DNA of 64,000 bases from Pseudophaeomoniella oleicola (GCA_003868215.1 QWDQ01000030.1:62001-126000), one strand, 5' to 3'. Numbered from the stretch's first letter, positions 1 to 12,179 are shown. Made by a program: numbers and translations. Notes: generated by a model not told the origin, from the sequence alone.

Positions 1-981
1 TTTTATCCTCCATTGTCTGAGAGACGCGACAAAGGAATGGCTCCTATCGCCAGGAACGAGAACAATACTTGTGAGACAACGCCAATCTATTTAATATCTG
101 CTTTGACTCGGTCCACTGTCCGTGAACAATGACTGCTAGTACCAGGGGTTTGTGATTGTTCCTGGTAGTTAGTACTATGTAATAGATATCGATTTGTCCA
201 GGATCACGTAGATTACGATTACCTCGGACGTAACATCCATGGCTATACTACCGGTATGGAAAGATAGGAGAAGCATACGTAGTACCGTAGTACTACGGTA
301 TATCAATTGCCAGGGTATCCCGGACCTTATCTTGGACTACTACGTAGTAAGAACCTTCTCACGATGAATCTACTGAGTCTGATTACTACGTAGTACTACG
401 TAGTACCTTTGCAATCCCCATCGAGAAGGAGCTTGGAAGCTTGCGATGAGTGTATTCTACTAATATTCTACGTAGTATTCGGATAGCAGACATTCGGTGG
501 GGTCCAACAGCGACGACCTTCCCCAAACATGTCGACACTATCGATGATCCTCAACCTCTAATCTCACGCTTGCAAGCGTTTCAAACAACGATTCAGGTGC
601 CCGCCTTGCCGGAGCCACTTGCACTATGTTGCTATCGAATCATCATGTTCCGCTTCACGTTGGACATCTTCAATAACATGCATTGATACATGCGCCGTCT
701 CCGCCTGCCGGGCTGGCTAATATGGGATCGGAACGGCCACCTTCCCACTGAAGAAGGTAATGCCATACCACCCGCGCGCCCAGTGGCAAGTTATCTATGG
801 CGTGAGTAGTTCATAGTATGATAGCGCCAACGATGAAGTGGGCGTACCAGAAAATGAGTCTATTTAGACACCACCTTGCACAAACTGCAACGGTAGGTAT
901 ATATCTCCACGTTCCCTTCTGAAGGAGGCCAGAGAAAAGGTCACAGCAGTCCCAAGGAAATCCGTGAGTGGTGCCGCCAAA
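1..981. other. Intergenic region upstream of the S41 peptidase gene
   Basis: No protein gene is supported here. The left part (about 270-480) is dense in short palindromes built on TACGTAGTA: a clean 12-bp palindrome TACTACGTAGTA lies at 338-349, two overlapping copies span 384-405, and degenerate copies lie near 275-300 and 467-480. The right part (about 890-981) should hold the peptidase promoter and 5' leader. The 78-codon open frame at 450-686 has no recognisable features and is not called. Confidence 0.6.
898..904 (+). promoter_or_regulatory. Possible TATA-like element of the S41 peptidase gene
   Basis: TATATAT lies 78 bp upstream of the chosen ATG at 982, a plausible distance for a fungal TATA box. 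This is position and sequence only; many fungal promoters lack a TATA box. Confidence 0.25.
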
Positions 982-3554
982 ATGAAAAACGAGTTGACTG
1001 TTCTCCTTGCCCTCGCTGGCTCCTCACTTGTGACAGCTGATCAGGCACACTGGAATGGCCCTGCTAGACCCCTGGCGCCTCGACAGTATGCGTCGTCTCC
1101 ATGTGCTCAAGTCAGCGCCAGTGCATCTGTCTTCCTGGCCGCATCACCCTCTGGTGAGTACTGTTTATTAGCGTGCGTTTCTACGATGGGAAGTTGACCG
1201 ATGTTACAGCGACTCCGGTGGTTGACGGTCAGCTGGCCTACGACTGCCTCAACTCGGTGTCTCTACATGTGCCTCAGGCTTTGGATCTGTTTGACTCCAT
1301 GATTCAGTATGTGTCCTGGCAGACTGGTATGTCCGATCCCCCTGCGACTCGAACGCATTGTCTCAGGACCACCCGTTTGCTAATGTCCATAAGATCTCAA
1401 CTATCTGAGAGACCCTCCTCCGGGATACACAGAACCAGCGGTGGACATGTGGTCGGCCCTGGATGGAGTCCGTGCAAAAATCGCCAACTCTACTTATGCC
1501 AATGAATATACGTTTCAAGCGGACCTGTTCAGGGTGTTCAACTTGGCACACGATGGACATTTTCGATTTTTCCCTGATTTGTTGACTGGAGTCATCAAGT
1601 TCGCCAGAGGAGTTGGCTTGGTTTCAGTGAGCGAGGACGGACTGCAGATCCCCAGCGTCTATACTCATGGTTTTTATGGCACATCTGAGATCGAGTTTAA
1701 CAGTGCTGACTGCGGTTCAGGTGACGTGATCTTGGCCTCTGGAAACAACAGCTTCACCCCATCCGCCGTTACATCCATCAATGGACGAGATCCGGTAATG
1801 GTGCTGGAGGATCTTTCTCAGCTAGGTGCACTGAACGACCCAGATGCATTATACAATAGCATGTTCTACTCGAAAGCTTTCGACGTCACGACTCCGTGGG
1901 ACGGATATTTCGCCGGTTCCGGTCGATATGGCAATATTTGGCCAGGCTACAATACGACGCTCACTTTTGCCAACGGTTCATCCACTTCGTACCACACCAC
2001 TGCGACGGTCATTCAAGATTTTACTGGAGTCGTGGACGGTGAAACATTCTACCAGAAGTTTTGTACCGGCCCACCGCCTACATCAACCGCCAGCGTCAAT
2101 GCGACAACACCTACGCCTACCGCAACTTCGTCCACTTCGATGTTCACAGCAAGTCAAACTCCGACGTCCACGGCAGCAGCCCGTGGTTACCCCCCTCCCG
2201 TTGTGATCAGTTCCGATCAGACCACGTCTTGCTACTTCCTTGACGGGGAGAACTCAGATGTGGCTGTCCTCGCACTGGTCTCGTTTGAGCCCGACTATCC
2301 TGCTGAAATGCAGGCCGTCATTCAGGCTTGCATAGAAGACGCAACGGCGGCGGGAAAGACGAAGATGGTTATCGATCTGGCGGCCAATGGAGGAGGTTAC
2401 ATCTTGGTAAGTTGAACGTTTCCGAAGGTAGTGTCATACCTTGATATGCCGATTCTAATCTATGGTTTTTCAGAACGGTTACGATGCCTTCCGCCAGTTC
2501 TTTCCCGATATTGTCCAGGACGGCAATACTCGATTCTTGGAGAGCGAGAGCTTTACGGCCATCAGCGAGATTTTCTCGGCCGCTGTCCCGGCGAATTACT
2601 CTGCCGCCAGTTCTCCGGATGCCGATATTGAGATCTACGAGACTCCGTACAACTATCGTTACGATCTCAATCTCACTAATCAGCATTACTTGTCATACGA
2701 AGACAAGTTCGCTCCTCATACGTACTATGGCGCGAATTACACGAACATCATTCGGTGGGATCTCAATGACCCACTGACGACTTCCAACGCGACCTACGGT
2801 ATGGGCATGGATATCACAGGCTACAGGAGCCGCGCCAATTTCACTCAGCCATTCCCGGCAGAGAACATCATCATGGTATGTAATCACTCTACACTTCTTC
2901 TGGAACTCGAGCTGACCAAAATAGCTTTATGACGGTTACTGTGCTTCCACATGCACTCTCTTTTCCGAGTTCATGCGCACTCAAGCAGGTGTCAAGTCGA
3001 TTGTCATGGGTGGCCGTCCTGCAAATGGTACAATCCAAGCCATCGGTGGCGTCAAGGGAGCAAACAACTTCGGCTTCAGCTCCATTTCCTACTATACCGA
3101 GCTTGCCATCGAACTCAGCGACGCTTCTCCCAGCACAGACATAAGCTCCCTTTTCCTCTTCAACTCGCTAGCCGACAACCGCAGCACCGACAACAGCATC
3201 AACGCACGCGACAACATCCTCCCCGCCAATCTAGACGAAGGTTTACCCGCCCAATTCGTCTACGAACCCGCCGACTGCCGCCTCTTCTACACCCCCGGCA
3301 TGATCGTCGACGTATCCGCCATCTGGACCGCGGCCGCCAACGCAGCCTGGAACGGCGCCCCATGCGTCGCCGGCGGACTTTCGTCTAGTAATTCCACCTC
3401 GGTCATGAAACGGGCTGCAACGGCGAAACACTTGTCTCATCCGCGACCACGACAACAACAACAACGATCTTCGCCGTTACTTGACAGTTCATTCGACGCG
3501 CCATTGAAGAGCACAACGTGGCAAGCGAGGAATGGACAAGCTGTTCCTGTCTGA
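982..3554 (+). CDS. Secreted S41-family (tail-specific protease-like) peptidase
   Basis: Five exons are inferred: 982-1153, 1210-1326, 1394-2406, 2474-2875 and 2925-3554. All four introns (56, 67, 67 and 49 bp) start GT, end AG and keep the frame, giving 777 residues. The ATG at 982 opens a signal peptide (charged MKNE, hydrophobic core, cleavage near VTA). Exon 3 begins with a segment rich in proline before a conserved-looking 'AVDMWSALD', typical of fungal S41 peptidases. Exon 5 opens with 'LYDGYCASTCTLFSEFMR'; the serine in CAST is the expected nucleophile of the ClpP/crotonase-like S41 fold. A Thr/Ser/Pro linker lies around residues 310-345. The tail (MKRAATAKH onward) is basic and low-complexity. 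Fungal homologues are mostly uncharacterised secreted peptidases; one relative, UstP, sits in the ustiloxin cluster. The last 300 bp switch to C-ending codons. Confidence 0.88.
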
Positions 3555-3818
3555 AATAGTTAGTAATTACTACATAGCTTCGTCGCTACCACTACTATTA
3601 CTATTACTACTATTATTACCTCCCTTTAGAAAAAATAAACAAATTAAAGAAAGACCTCTGTATCTATCTATAGTTCTTATCTTCTCTTCTCTCCTCGGGG
3701 CTGTTAATTCCCGACCGGAAGGAACGAACGTTGTCACGTCTGATAATAATTCATAGTAGTAATAGTAAATCTACATAGGTACCTAGGTAAGTAATTATTC
3801 CTCTTTTTCCCTTTTTCT

Positions 3819-3845
3819 CAATTCAATTCAATTCAATTCAATTCA
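3819..3845. repeat. CAATT pentanucleotide microsatellite
   Basis: About five tandem copies of CAATT read directly, followed at once by an imperfect TCAG tetranucleotide run to 3867. Confidence 0.9.
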
Positions 3846-3946
3846 CCAGTCAATCAGTCAGTCAGTCTTAAACTCGTTTCGTTTGTTTCCCTGAATTATT
3901 ACACTTGAAGTTACTCCCCTCTGTTTGTTCCTTTTTGCTTCCTTTC

Positions 3947-3996
3947 AAAAAAAAAAAAAATGGGGGGGGGGGGATGAGATGAGATGAGATGAGATG
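3947..3996. repeat. Adjoining A14, G12 and ATGAG repeats
   Basis: A run of A, one T, a run of G and about five copies of ATGAG abut one another. Homopolymers of this kind are often length-variable or mis-assembled. Confidence 0.85.
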
Positions 3997-4131
3997 TCAA
4001 GAGGTTACGAATCATCATGATATTTCACTTAATCATAATAGTACCTATTACCTTAGGTACCTACATCATAAACTTGGTAATAATTACATATGTAAATGCA
4101 GTGCGAAAACCGAAACAAAACTAGAGATTCC

Positions 4132-4159
4132 TTTTTTTTTTTTTTTTTTTTTTTTTTTT
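4132..4159. repeat. Poly-T tract (T28)
   Basis: Twenty-eight uninterrupted T on the + strand, about 120 bp beyond the stop codon of the minus-strand surface-protein gene. Confidence 0.9.
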
Positions 4160-4276
4160 CAATTCACTAAATTATTAATTATCATCATTATTATTTCTTG
4201 GTGTTGTCGTTGTTGTTGTTATCAAGCCAAAAGATAATAAAAAAAATTATAGAAGCGAAGAGAAGAAGACCCCCCT

Positions 4277-5448
4277 TCAAAAAGCGAAGAATAGCGTTCC
4301 GATGGCGATGAGGAGGGCGAGAGAAGAGATGGTGATGGTGTTTGTGGTGGCGGCGCCGGTGTAGGGGAGCATTGATGTACTAGACCCACTTCCTGTTTCG
4401 GTTCCGTTGCCGCTGCCAGTACCATTACCACTACCACTACCAGTACCATTACCACTACCACTACCAGTACCTCCCATTCCTGTTCCCATACCACCAGCAC
4501 CACTAGTACCGTTGCCAGTACTGCTGGTACAATTTCCATCCGGCGCAACAGGGCACGAATCGGCCGAACAGATGGATTGCAAATCCGGGCCCTGAGACGG
4601 CACGACGACGGCGGGCGGTGCGCATCGGTACCCGAACAGCTTGACGAGCGAGTTGGCGACGATGGAGATGTCGGAGGCGGGGACGCCGAAGGAGGAGGCC
4701 GAGAGGCCGACTTGGGAGATGAAGTAGCCGAGGTCAGAGGGGGTTAGGGACATGAATCTGAGGAGGAAGAGAAGGTTAGATGGAGGTGAGATCGCAGAAG
4801 GAAAAAGGGGACGGACTTGTGGACTTTGTATTGGCTGCTTTGGCCGGTGTAGGCGGGGAAGCCGGGTGCACCAACGGCGGAGCAACCGAGGAGGACGCCG
4901 AAGTATTCGTATAGATGGGTTAGAAGTTGACTATTAAGAGAGAAAGAACGTTTAGTAAGAGACTTCTTTTTTTCCCTTTTTTCGGGGTGATTAGGGGAGG
5001 ATGCATACTATTGATTCGAACTGGTACTGTTGGCGGGCATGTTCATCATCAACGGTGCTGCACCACCGCCGTCGAGGAAGTTGATGGACACGCCGCTGCT
5101 ACCTCCACGGTTGCTGGACATGAGACCTCCGTCAAAGTACGGGAGGAGATTGACATCGGTTCCATTGTAGGTGCCTGGAGCGAGGATACCGGGGACTGAG
5201 ACTCCGACGTTTGGTTGAGTGTAGTTACCGATGACTGTGAGGGAAACATGTCAGTTGGCTGAGAATGATATTGCCCTTCTGCACGTACCGGCAGTGTTGA
5301 CCAAGAGAGTCAGGAGGGTGTATTGATTGGTGCTGTTGTTGTCGGTCAAGAGCGCGGTCGTGTAGTAATCACAGATCGACGTGTTTGAAGGACGCTGTGC
5401 AGCCGCAATGCCAGCGACGGCGAAAAGAGAGAGGTATTTGAACTGCAT
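4277..5448 (-). CDS. GPI-anchored secreted protein with Gly/Ser/Asn-rich C-terminal repeats
   Basis: Four exons on the minus strand: 5448-5289, 5234-5009, 4930-4817 and 4757-4277. Introns are 54, 78 and 59 bp and all phases join, giving 326 residues. The N-terminus is a signal peptide (MQFKYLSLFAVAGIAAAQ). The ectodomain contains 'SICDYYTTALL', 'PYFDGGL', 'SGVSINFLDGGGAAPL' and a cysteine pair near the C-terminal side, and resembles an uncharacterised secreted family I recall from many filamentous fungi. A tandem low-complexity block of GTGSGSGN-type units follows, then Ser/Gly and a hydrophobic tail ending LFFAF, as expected for GPI attachment. Donor 3 is GTCCGT, less usual, but it restores a continuous frame. 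The likely site is plasma membrane or cell wall. The biochemical role is unknown. Confidence 0.82.
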
Positions 5449-6659
5449 CGTGATGACTCTGATCGGTCAATGGAAGGGAAACGAGGGAGTATAGTAAAGC
5501 TCGAAATATGAGAGAGAGAGACAGAGGAGAAAAGGTAGAAAGCAGAAACAGCGAAGCACAAAGCTCTCTATCTATTTACCTTGCCAACCTGATCAAGTTT
5601 ACTTTGCCAGACACATCCAATCAACAAGGTAATTTAGTCTCGTAGCATTCTCAATCAGGGGTTGTGGTCTAAGCGTGCTTGTTTGCGAATGCGGATAGAC
5701 ATAGAAGCTACTCTACGTCTGGTGAATCACGACGTACGTCAGATGCTTTCTTCAAATCAAACTCGCCACTGAATACCTCAGAGAGAGTAAGAGAGCCTAG
5801 CTTCCCGTCAATGCACGAGTAGACACAAAAGCATGTTGGACGTCTTTTGGCAGCAAATTGGCATGTCCATGACCATTTGAAGCTCTGTGATTGGCCGACA
5901 CGCAGTACAACCGGGATTTCCTTTGATCAGAGAAGAAAACTCAGACGGTTGCGGTTACGGCTCGAGCCATAAATCAATTGTCTTTTCTTTTTGTCTCAAT
6001 TGAACGCAACTGAACACAGCTCAGTTAGAGTTGTTTACAGATAGAGAACCTTCGCTTCTGTTTTGTTTTAATTCGTTTGAAGAGGGCAACATCAGAGTCA
6101 AACGATGAGATGAAGCTGGTCGAGAAGAGGGGAAAGTCGAAAAGCATCGATGAGAGAAAGACAAAATAAGAAGAATCCACCCGCTTTCGGGATTTGGGGA
6201 TCGGAATCTTAGTTTAGTTCATTACCCCGGAATGTCTGGAGATCCAAAAAGATCCAAAAAGAAAACAAACGGCACAGGATCAAAGGGGGTCTACCCAATG
6301 AGACATGTTTGTTTAGGAATCCAGGCTTGAGAGAATAGTCATGTTGGGAATGCTTCGACTTATAACTTACCATTTGGGCAACGTTACTAGATACCCCAGG
6401 TATTTAGCTTGAGTAGGTAGTGAACTTACTATCTCAAGGTTGACTAGGTGTAAACAAGTAAAGAACCCTTAGACAGATCACGCCTGTCATGATTCTCTCT
6501 CTGCGAGTGATTCATGTTGTAGATCTTTTATTGGTGATCACCTACCTATCTGGTAGAGAGTGATTAGGAATTACTGTATATCAGTAGTTTCAGTATGTAC
6601 CTCATGATACATGACACCGTCTCCCAGATCAATCAACGTGATACTAAACAGAAACCAGC
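5449..6659. other. Intergenic region upstream of the GPI-protein gene
   Basis: The stretch holds the promoter and leader of the minus-strand GPI-protein gene and the 3' UTR of the acetyltransferase-like gene. A purine-rich AGAG run (about 5509-5545), pyrimidine-rich on the transcribed sense, lies 60-100 bp upstream of that start codon. No further coding signal was seen on either strand. Confidence 0.55.
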
Positions 6660-8373
6660 TCACAACGCCTCAAAGCTGCGAGTAATACCCTCGCAAATCC
6701 GTCTCACCAACGCCCTCTCCTCTCGTTCCCGTTCCGCTTTCGTTGGACTCTCACCGATCGATCCGATCTCCCAGCTAACGGTGCAGACCAGGTCGCCGCC
6801 CTTGACGCTGATGACGTTGAATGCTAGAGGTGCACTTAGCGCATTCGCAGGTTGGGAGAATATCAATTTTTCGATCGTCGGACTAGATGCTGGGGATGAG
6901 ACCTTGGTTTGTGGGGCAGTGTCGGAGGAAACAGCAGCAGAAGCAGGCACCAATGGTTGTTGATGGGATTCCTCTGGATCAAACACTAAGAGATTGCTGA
7001 TCTCGTAGGTCGAATCGCGTGGTTTACCAATTTTCTCCTCCATCCAGGAGCGGAAGTTGGAGATGTAGCCGAGGAGGCCGAGGGCTTGGTCGTCGAGAGT
7101 GGTCGTGGAGTCGGCGAGCTTAGTGGTCATGGCTCGTGCTGATGACCAGAAATCGGACGAAGGGATGGTGAGATCTGGGGTAGCACCGATATTGTCCTGT
7201 GAATTTCTGGCTGCAGCGTTGGTTCCTAGGTGGGTTGTGACAGCAGGATATACCTGATTTACCCCAGAGGCATACAGTCCCATCTCGTTGTTCGAGACCC
7301 CCACAAGCGCTCGGAGGTTAGTCGCTGTCATGGACATGAAAAACTTCTTTTGCGATATCATGCTCGGAGGGAGGGAGTTGCTCAGAGCCTGTACAATGAA
7401 CTCATGTAAGAGCGCCGTTAGTTTCGCTTCGTGACTTCGACATGCATTGAGGGTGGCTCGGACAGTCGAAGGTTTCAGAGTGATGGTATCTATCCCAGTC
7501 CTGAAGCTCTGGGGATCATACGATGGGACATTGCCGGTCCATGTCGTTGATACATCAAGGCTCATGTCTGACTTTAGACCGAGCACTGAAGCCACCCTAG
7601 GCAGATATTCCAGCAGTGCCGGTGTGAGCAAATATGACCATGAAATCGGGAGTCGACCTGGCCAATCGATCGGAAGAGGTAGAGGCCTATCTGGTGATCG
7701 ATAAATGTACTCCATAGAACCCCCAGTAGAAACTGTGACTGGCTGCTTCAGCCCTTCAAGAAACGTCCGATGGAAAGCAAGACCTGATGTTCCATCGCTT
7801 ATCGCATGAGAATAAGCGAAAGCTATGAAGCATCTTTTGGTCGGTGAATCCTGTTCTAATTGTGGCGGCATTTGAAGCACGACGACCTTCCATCTCGGGA
7901 TCGTCGCGTCAGAAGGAATTGGTTCGTCATGAATGAGCTCCAAGGTCCGTCTGAAGATTTCTTCATCAACGGCAGATAGAGCGTCATTTCCGAAGATCTC
8001 TTCCCTGCGAAGGATCTTGATGTGATTCCTCAAATCAAGTTCCTCAGCTTGAACAAAGACCGGTGCTGGTTTGTTACCATTCACATCACCTTGGACCGTT
8101 GCACTCAAGGCGGCATGTTTGTCTATACAATGCCGCACCGCAGGGACATACGTATCAACGGTGTTCAAGTCGACCACTTGATCGCTGCCATGGAAGTGGT
8201 ATACGCCACCTACCAAGACGCTCCTGTAGAAACCTAGGTTGTCTCTAACGATGCAGCGCAGTTCGTTTGGACCTTGTGAGAGGCAGATTGGTCAGTGAGT
8301 GAGTTTTGTTACAAGTTCAATTCCCTTTGACGAAACCAAAGATGATGTGCTTACTAGGCTTGCGTATATGCAT
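6660..8373 (-). CDS. Alcohol acetyltransferase-like protein (HxxxD acyltransferase superfamily)
   Basis: A 19-nt first exon (8373-8355, MHIRKP) is joined across an 82-bp intron (8354-8273, GTAAGC...AAG) to 8272-6660, giving 543 residues. The first exon is chosen because the long frame continues upstream of 8216 with 'PNELRCIVRDNLGFYRSV', the N-terminal signature of fungal AATase-type proteins, until it meets the acceptor. The acyltransferase motif HAISDG lies near residues 162-167 with H162 and D166, the pattern of BAHD-like, condensation-domain and Atf enzymes. The family (PF07247) transfers acetyl or other acyl groups from CoA to alcohols, sterols or polyols, but the substrate cannot be read from sequence. 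A DFWSS...MTTKL stretch and a Ser/Pro-rich insertion precede the C-terminus. The gene borders the RIP-mutated block but is itself intact. Confidence 0.85.
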
Positions 8374-8880
8374 AGCAGAGGTCGTCTAACAAACCGAGTG
8401 TCCTTCTCTAATGTCGGGATTCTTCTCCCTCATATATCTGTCTATGATTATCTACCTAGGTACCTAGGTATGAAGGTAGATAGATAGTCGAAAGGAGTAA
8501 ATGGACTCGCGGAATATCGCGACCTACGCTGGGAGTAGGGTAGAACAGAGGTGCACAACGTACGTACGCGCCGTCAAAGGCTTTGAATTGTATACTCGCA
8601 ACGATGAAGTGATGATAGTACGAATGAAACCAAATTTTGTCCACTATTCTCGCCTTAATGCGACCCTTTATTTGAATATACCAATATTACCCGAAGAGGG
8701 CCCTGACGACGACGTTATTAGGGATCTCTGGGGAGTGCAAGATGCTAGCGTCAGGCACTTGTACTCTGAGCTTAAGCGCAGTACCTCTACGTAGTGGCTT
8801 TACGGAATGAGTACCTAATTATAAGGCCCGATTTTAGGATCTCGGCTACCAGAGAAACCAAACGTCTACGTGTAATGAAA
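8374..8880. other. Intergenic region between acetyltransferase-like gene and AT-rich block
   Basis: This carries the promoter and leader of the minus-strand acetyltransferase-like gene. It contains CTACCTAGGTACCTAGGTA (8452-8470), a compound palindrome seen elsewhere in the window, and a short open frame (8501-8794) without recognisable features. Composition turns sharply AT-rich after about 8880. Confidence 0.5.
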
Positions 8881-9439
8881 TCTAGCTACCTGTGCCGGTC
8901 TATATAAATATAATATATATAATAGTTAATTAAACCTGCAAGATGTATCTACTCTGTGATTTAAATCTCGCCGTTATTATATTAACTCCCGGCGAGACTT
9001 CCTATTAATATTAAAATCCTAATATATAGCTAGGGTTTATTTTAGTAATACTTCGGGATTAAATAATCATCTAGTCGATATCTGATTATATTATTGTATA
9101 GCGCCTAAGATTTGCATTAATAAGAATTAAACCAATTAAATAACCAGATTTAGCTAAGGTTAAAGACTTAACAGTACACTGTTAACTAGTATAAATTAAG
9201 AACGCCTCCCCTTTATAAATAAAACTTTAAACTAGTTTAACTCTGTTTATTTATATTACTCAGAAGTCTTTGCATTTTAAAGCTTAAGTTATAAAGGCCT
9301 AAAAGTCTAATAAGAGTATCACTAATAAAACCTCTAATATAAATAATAGACAGGAAACTGAGAATTAATTAAAAACTTTCCTATAATATATTAATAAATC
9401 GAATGCTATAAGTATTAATTTTAATGATATAGAGATATC

Positions 9440-10560
9440 TGAAACTAACACCTCTACCCCCGTAATAACAAGATTTAACGACAACGGCGAGGAACTTAAG
9501 ATTATGACTAAACTGAATTTAGCGCGAATCTAGCGCGATTTAGATAAAAGATTTATAATTAATTAATCTAGTGATTAAAAACTCGACGTTCTTAATAAAG
9601 AAAAACATACCGAGAACTAAATAATATATACCGTTAGAAAGAAAAAAGAGCTCCTTCGTCTTAAGATTAATAAAATTATCTAAATAGCCGTAAATAAAGC
9701 GACCGATAAACCGCCATCGTAACCGTGTTGCTAATATTTAGAAGTATACCACTAATCTAATGCTTACGAAAATAATCCAAATAACAAAGAGAAGCAGAGG
9801 GAGACCACTTCTATATAGACCGGGCCCTTATATATAAATACCCCTACGAAACCTAGCCTCGTGGGTATCTACACGCCTATTATCGATAGAATTAAAAGAC
9901 ACCTCGGCAGCGATTCTGAAGAATCACTCCTAAAAAAGAAAAATAATAAGAGAAAGGATAAGGCTATAGAAATAGAATCTTCAACGTTTATCACGTAGAG
10001 TTCTTAAGATGGAATATCTTTACTAAAAGTAGGATTATCTAGCTTTAGCGTTAAGGAAGCGCTATTAAGAGAACGTAATAGAGATAAGAGGAAAGCCCCC
10101 CCTAAATCTAATCTAAGATAGATAATAGCGCCAACCAGACGTAGAGAAAGAGATATCAAAAATATATAGAACAATACTTATAATAATAATATCTTTTTAT
10201 ACATCAGAATGCCCCGTGAGCTGCGTACCCTAAACATCTCCTGAATAAAAACTGTAATTAAGAACGTTCTGACATCTAATAAAATATAGCTGACGGACAT
10301 CTTCTAAATTAGAGAGTATGACTCATCCGATTAGATAGTTAAGTATTAATTAAGAGACGCGGCTCGAACTATAGTAGAAGATATAATATGAATAAATCTC
10401 TATATAATAAAGCTAGCCCTTTATTACATAGAAAGAATAAAGACCTTTATTATATTTAAAGTTAGAAATACGATTAATGCTAAACTGGCTAATACGCTAA
10501 CTAGAGACAGCCCGTATCTTAAATTTTAATTAGATTTCTAAAAGTACTGAGATATACGAG
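9440..10560 (+). pseudogene. LINE ORF1-like remnant
   Basis: Conceptual plus-strand reading gives a polar, Lys/Arg/Asn-rich protein with a short 'TRFNDNGEEL' segment and a basic stretch 'KKKNNKRKDK'. It lies upstream of the endonuclease and RT remnants, where LINE ORF1 belongs. Many stop codons interrupt it. The assignment rests on position and composition, since ORF1 proteins diverge quickly. Confidence 0.4.
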
Positions 10561-10859
10561 GAGAAAGATATATAATTATTTTTAAAAAAGCTTTTAGATT
10601 TTATAAACTCGAGATCGCCTTTAGAACGGTGATGGGATTTATAAAGCTGTTTATAACTAGATTTAAAACAGTAAGTCTAACCGAGAACTATAAGATCTAT
10701 AACAGATCCGCATAGGCGGCCCGCCACTATATCTATTAATATAATTAATTAATTACGATTTAGATAAACGGCTTAGAGAATATTTTATTAAAAAACCAGC
10801 CGAACCCTAATGAGTGAATAAAATATACGAATAATCTTTTTTAATATATAATCATTACT

Positions 10860-11720
10860 GAACCCTGCCCGTTTCCGTAATATGTATAATATGATGCAGA
10901 GTAATCAGATTAACATAATCTTAATTTAGAAATCCTTTTTAATAGAGAATATAATAACGGAATATAAGACAGCCTATTTACTGATATTTATTACTTCTTA
11001 TAGAAACACTAATAAGACATGAGGCGGCGTTACGATCATTATTAATGTTAGGACTATTAAATAGAACTCTTTAGATATAGTTTTAAAAGATTATATTTTA
11101 AAGAAAGATACCGATGGGCGCTTACTGATTTATAGAGTAAAATATAAAGATAAATCATTAATAATCGCAAATATATACTATCTAACAGAGTCGAAATAAA
11201 AATTAAAATAATTAACTAGAACTATCACTAGTCTTAATAGTCTTTATTATTTATATAACATTATTAGTAGCGACTGGAATCAGACATTAATACGAAGAGA
11301 TAAATAATTATAAGAGCCTTACTTTATACTATAGATTAAAGTAATAAAAGGTCTCATTAAGATCTTAGGAAGAAATAATAAAGAATATATTAATAAATAA
11401 TATCTATTAAACCCGAATCTTATGGCGTATACCTTCTACGCCAAAGGAAGAAGAGTATTAAGAATTAATAAAATTTATATCTAATCGGACTAGATTCAGG
11501 ACTCTTAATACTAGAGTATCTCCTTTAGTAATCTATTTATAAATCACTAGACAGTATCTATAATTATAAAGATCCTAATTATAATATAATGAGGTCTAAA
11601 ATGATAAAGACTTAATCTAATAATACTTTAAAGACCGGAAGCTAGAAATACCTATCTAAAGGCGCTTATCTACCTCCTAGATACTAATCCCAAATCGAAA
11701 TAGATAATATATAAGATAAC
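10860..11720 (+). pseudogene. LINE APE-type endonuclease remnant
   Basis: The order of landmarks fits an endonuclease/exonuclease/phosphatase domain: 'GGVTIIIN' near 11024, 'DTDGRLLIY' at about 11108-11134, 'IIANIYY' near 11160, then 'SDWNQ' near 11268-11283, where active enzymes have GDFN or GDWN. The frame is interrupted by stops of the sort RIP creates from CAA, CAG and TGG codons. Confidence 0.6.
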
Positions 11721-12179
11721 GATTAAAAGTGTATTTAAATAGATATAATAGAAAATATAGTTTACTTAAAACCGTTTAAAGTCTAATCTTAAAAGAAGAT
11801 GTTTTAGACTCCTTAAAAAACGTTCTCATATATCGGATAAGAAATTAAAGAAAAGGATAGCTAATATAAAGTTATAAAAATAATACTTAGTTAAATAATA
11901 TTATAAAAACTATTCTTATAACGCACTAGCTAAGCACTAATTATTAAATAAAAAACTAATAAAATGATTTTTCTCTAAAGTCTATAATAAGAGCTACTAA
12001 AATATTGAGAATCTAAGAAATAAATAAAAAATAATATATATAATTCTATAAAGTATTCTTAAGACTTCTTTAGAGTTTTATTAAGATCTATACTTTAAAA
12101 AGTACTTAAATAGAAATACTCGTAAAAAAATCCTAAATACGATAATATTTAAAGTAAACTCGAAATAGAAAAAGAAACT

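Larger units (their letters stand above)
3555..4276. other. Convergent 3' region rich in microsatellites
   Basis: This spacer separates two genes that converge on it and must hold both 3' UTRs. It is packed with simple repeats: a CAATT pentanucleotide run (3819-3845), a TCAG/TCAA run (3848-3867), A14 followed by G12 (3947-3973), an ATGAG run (3974-3996) and T28 (4132-4159). No gene is supported. Confidence 0.6.

Noticed and set aside
982-5448. A RiPP (dikaritin-like) cluster built on the S41 peptidase and the repeat-containing neighbour
   Set aside because: The neighbour's repeats are a Gly/Ser/Asn stalk without KR-flanked core peptides, it has a GPI signal, and no DUF3328 gene is seen.
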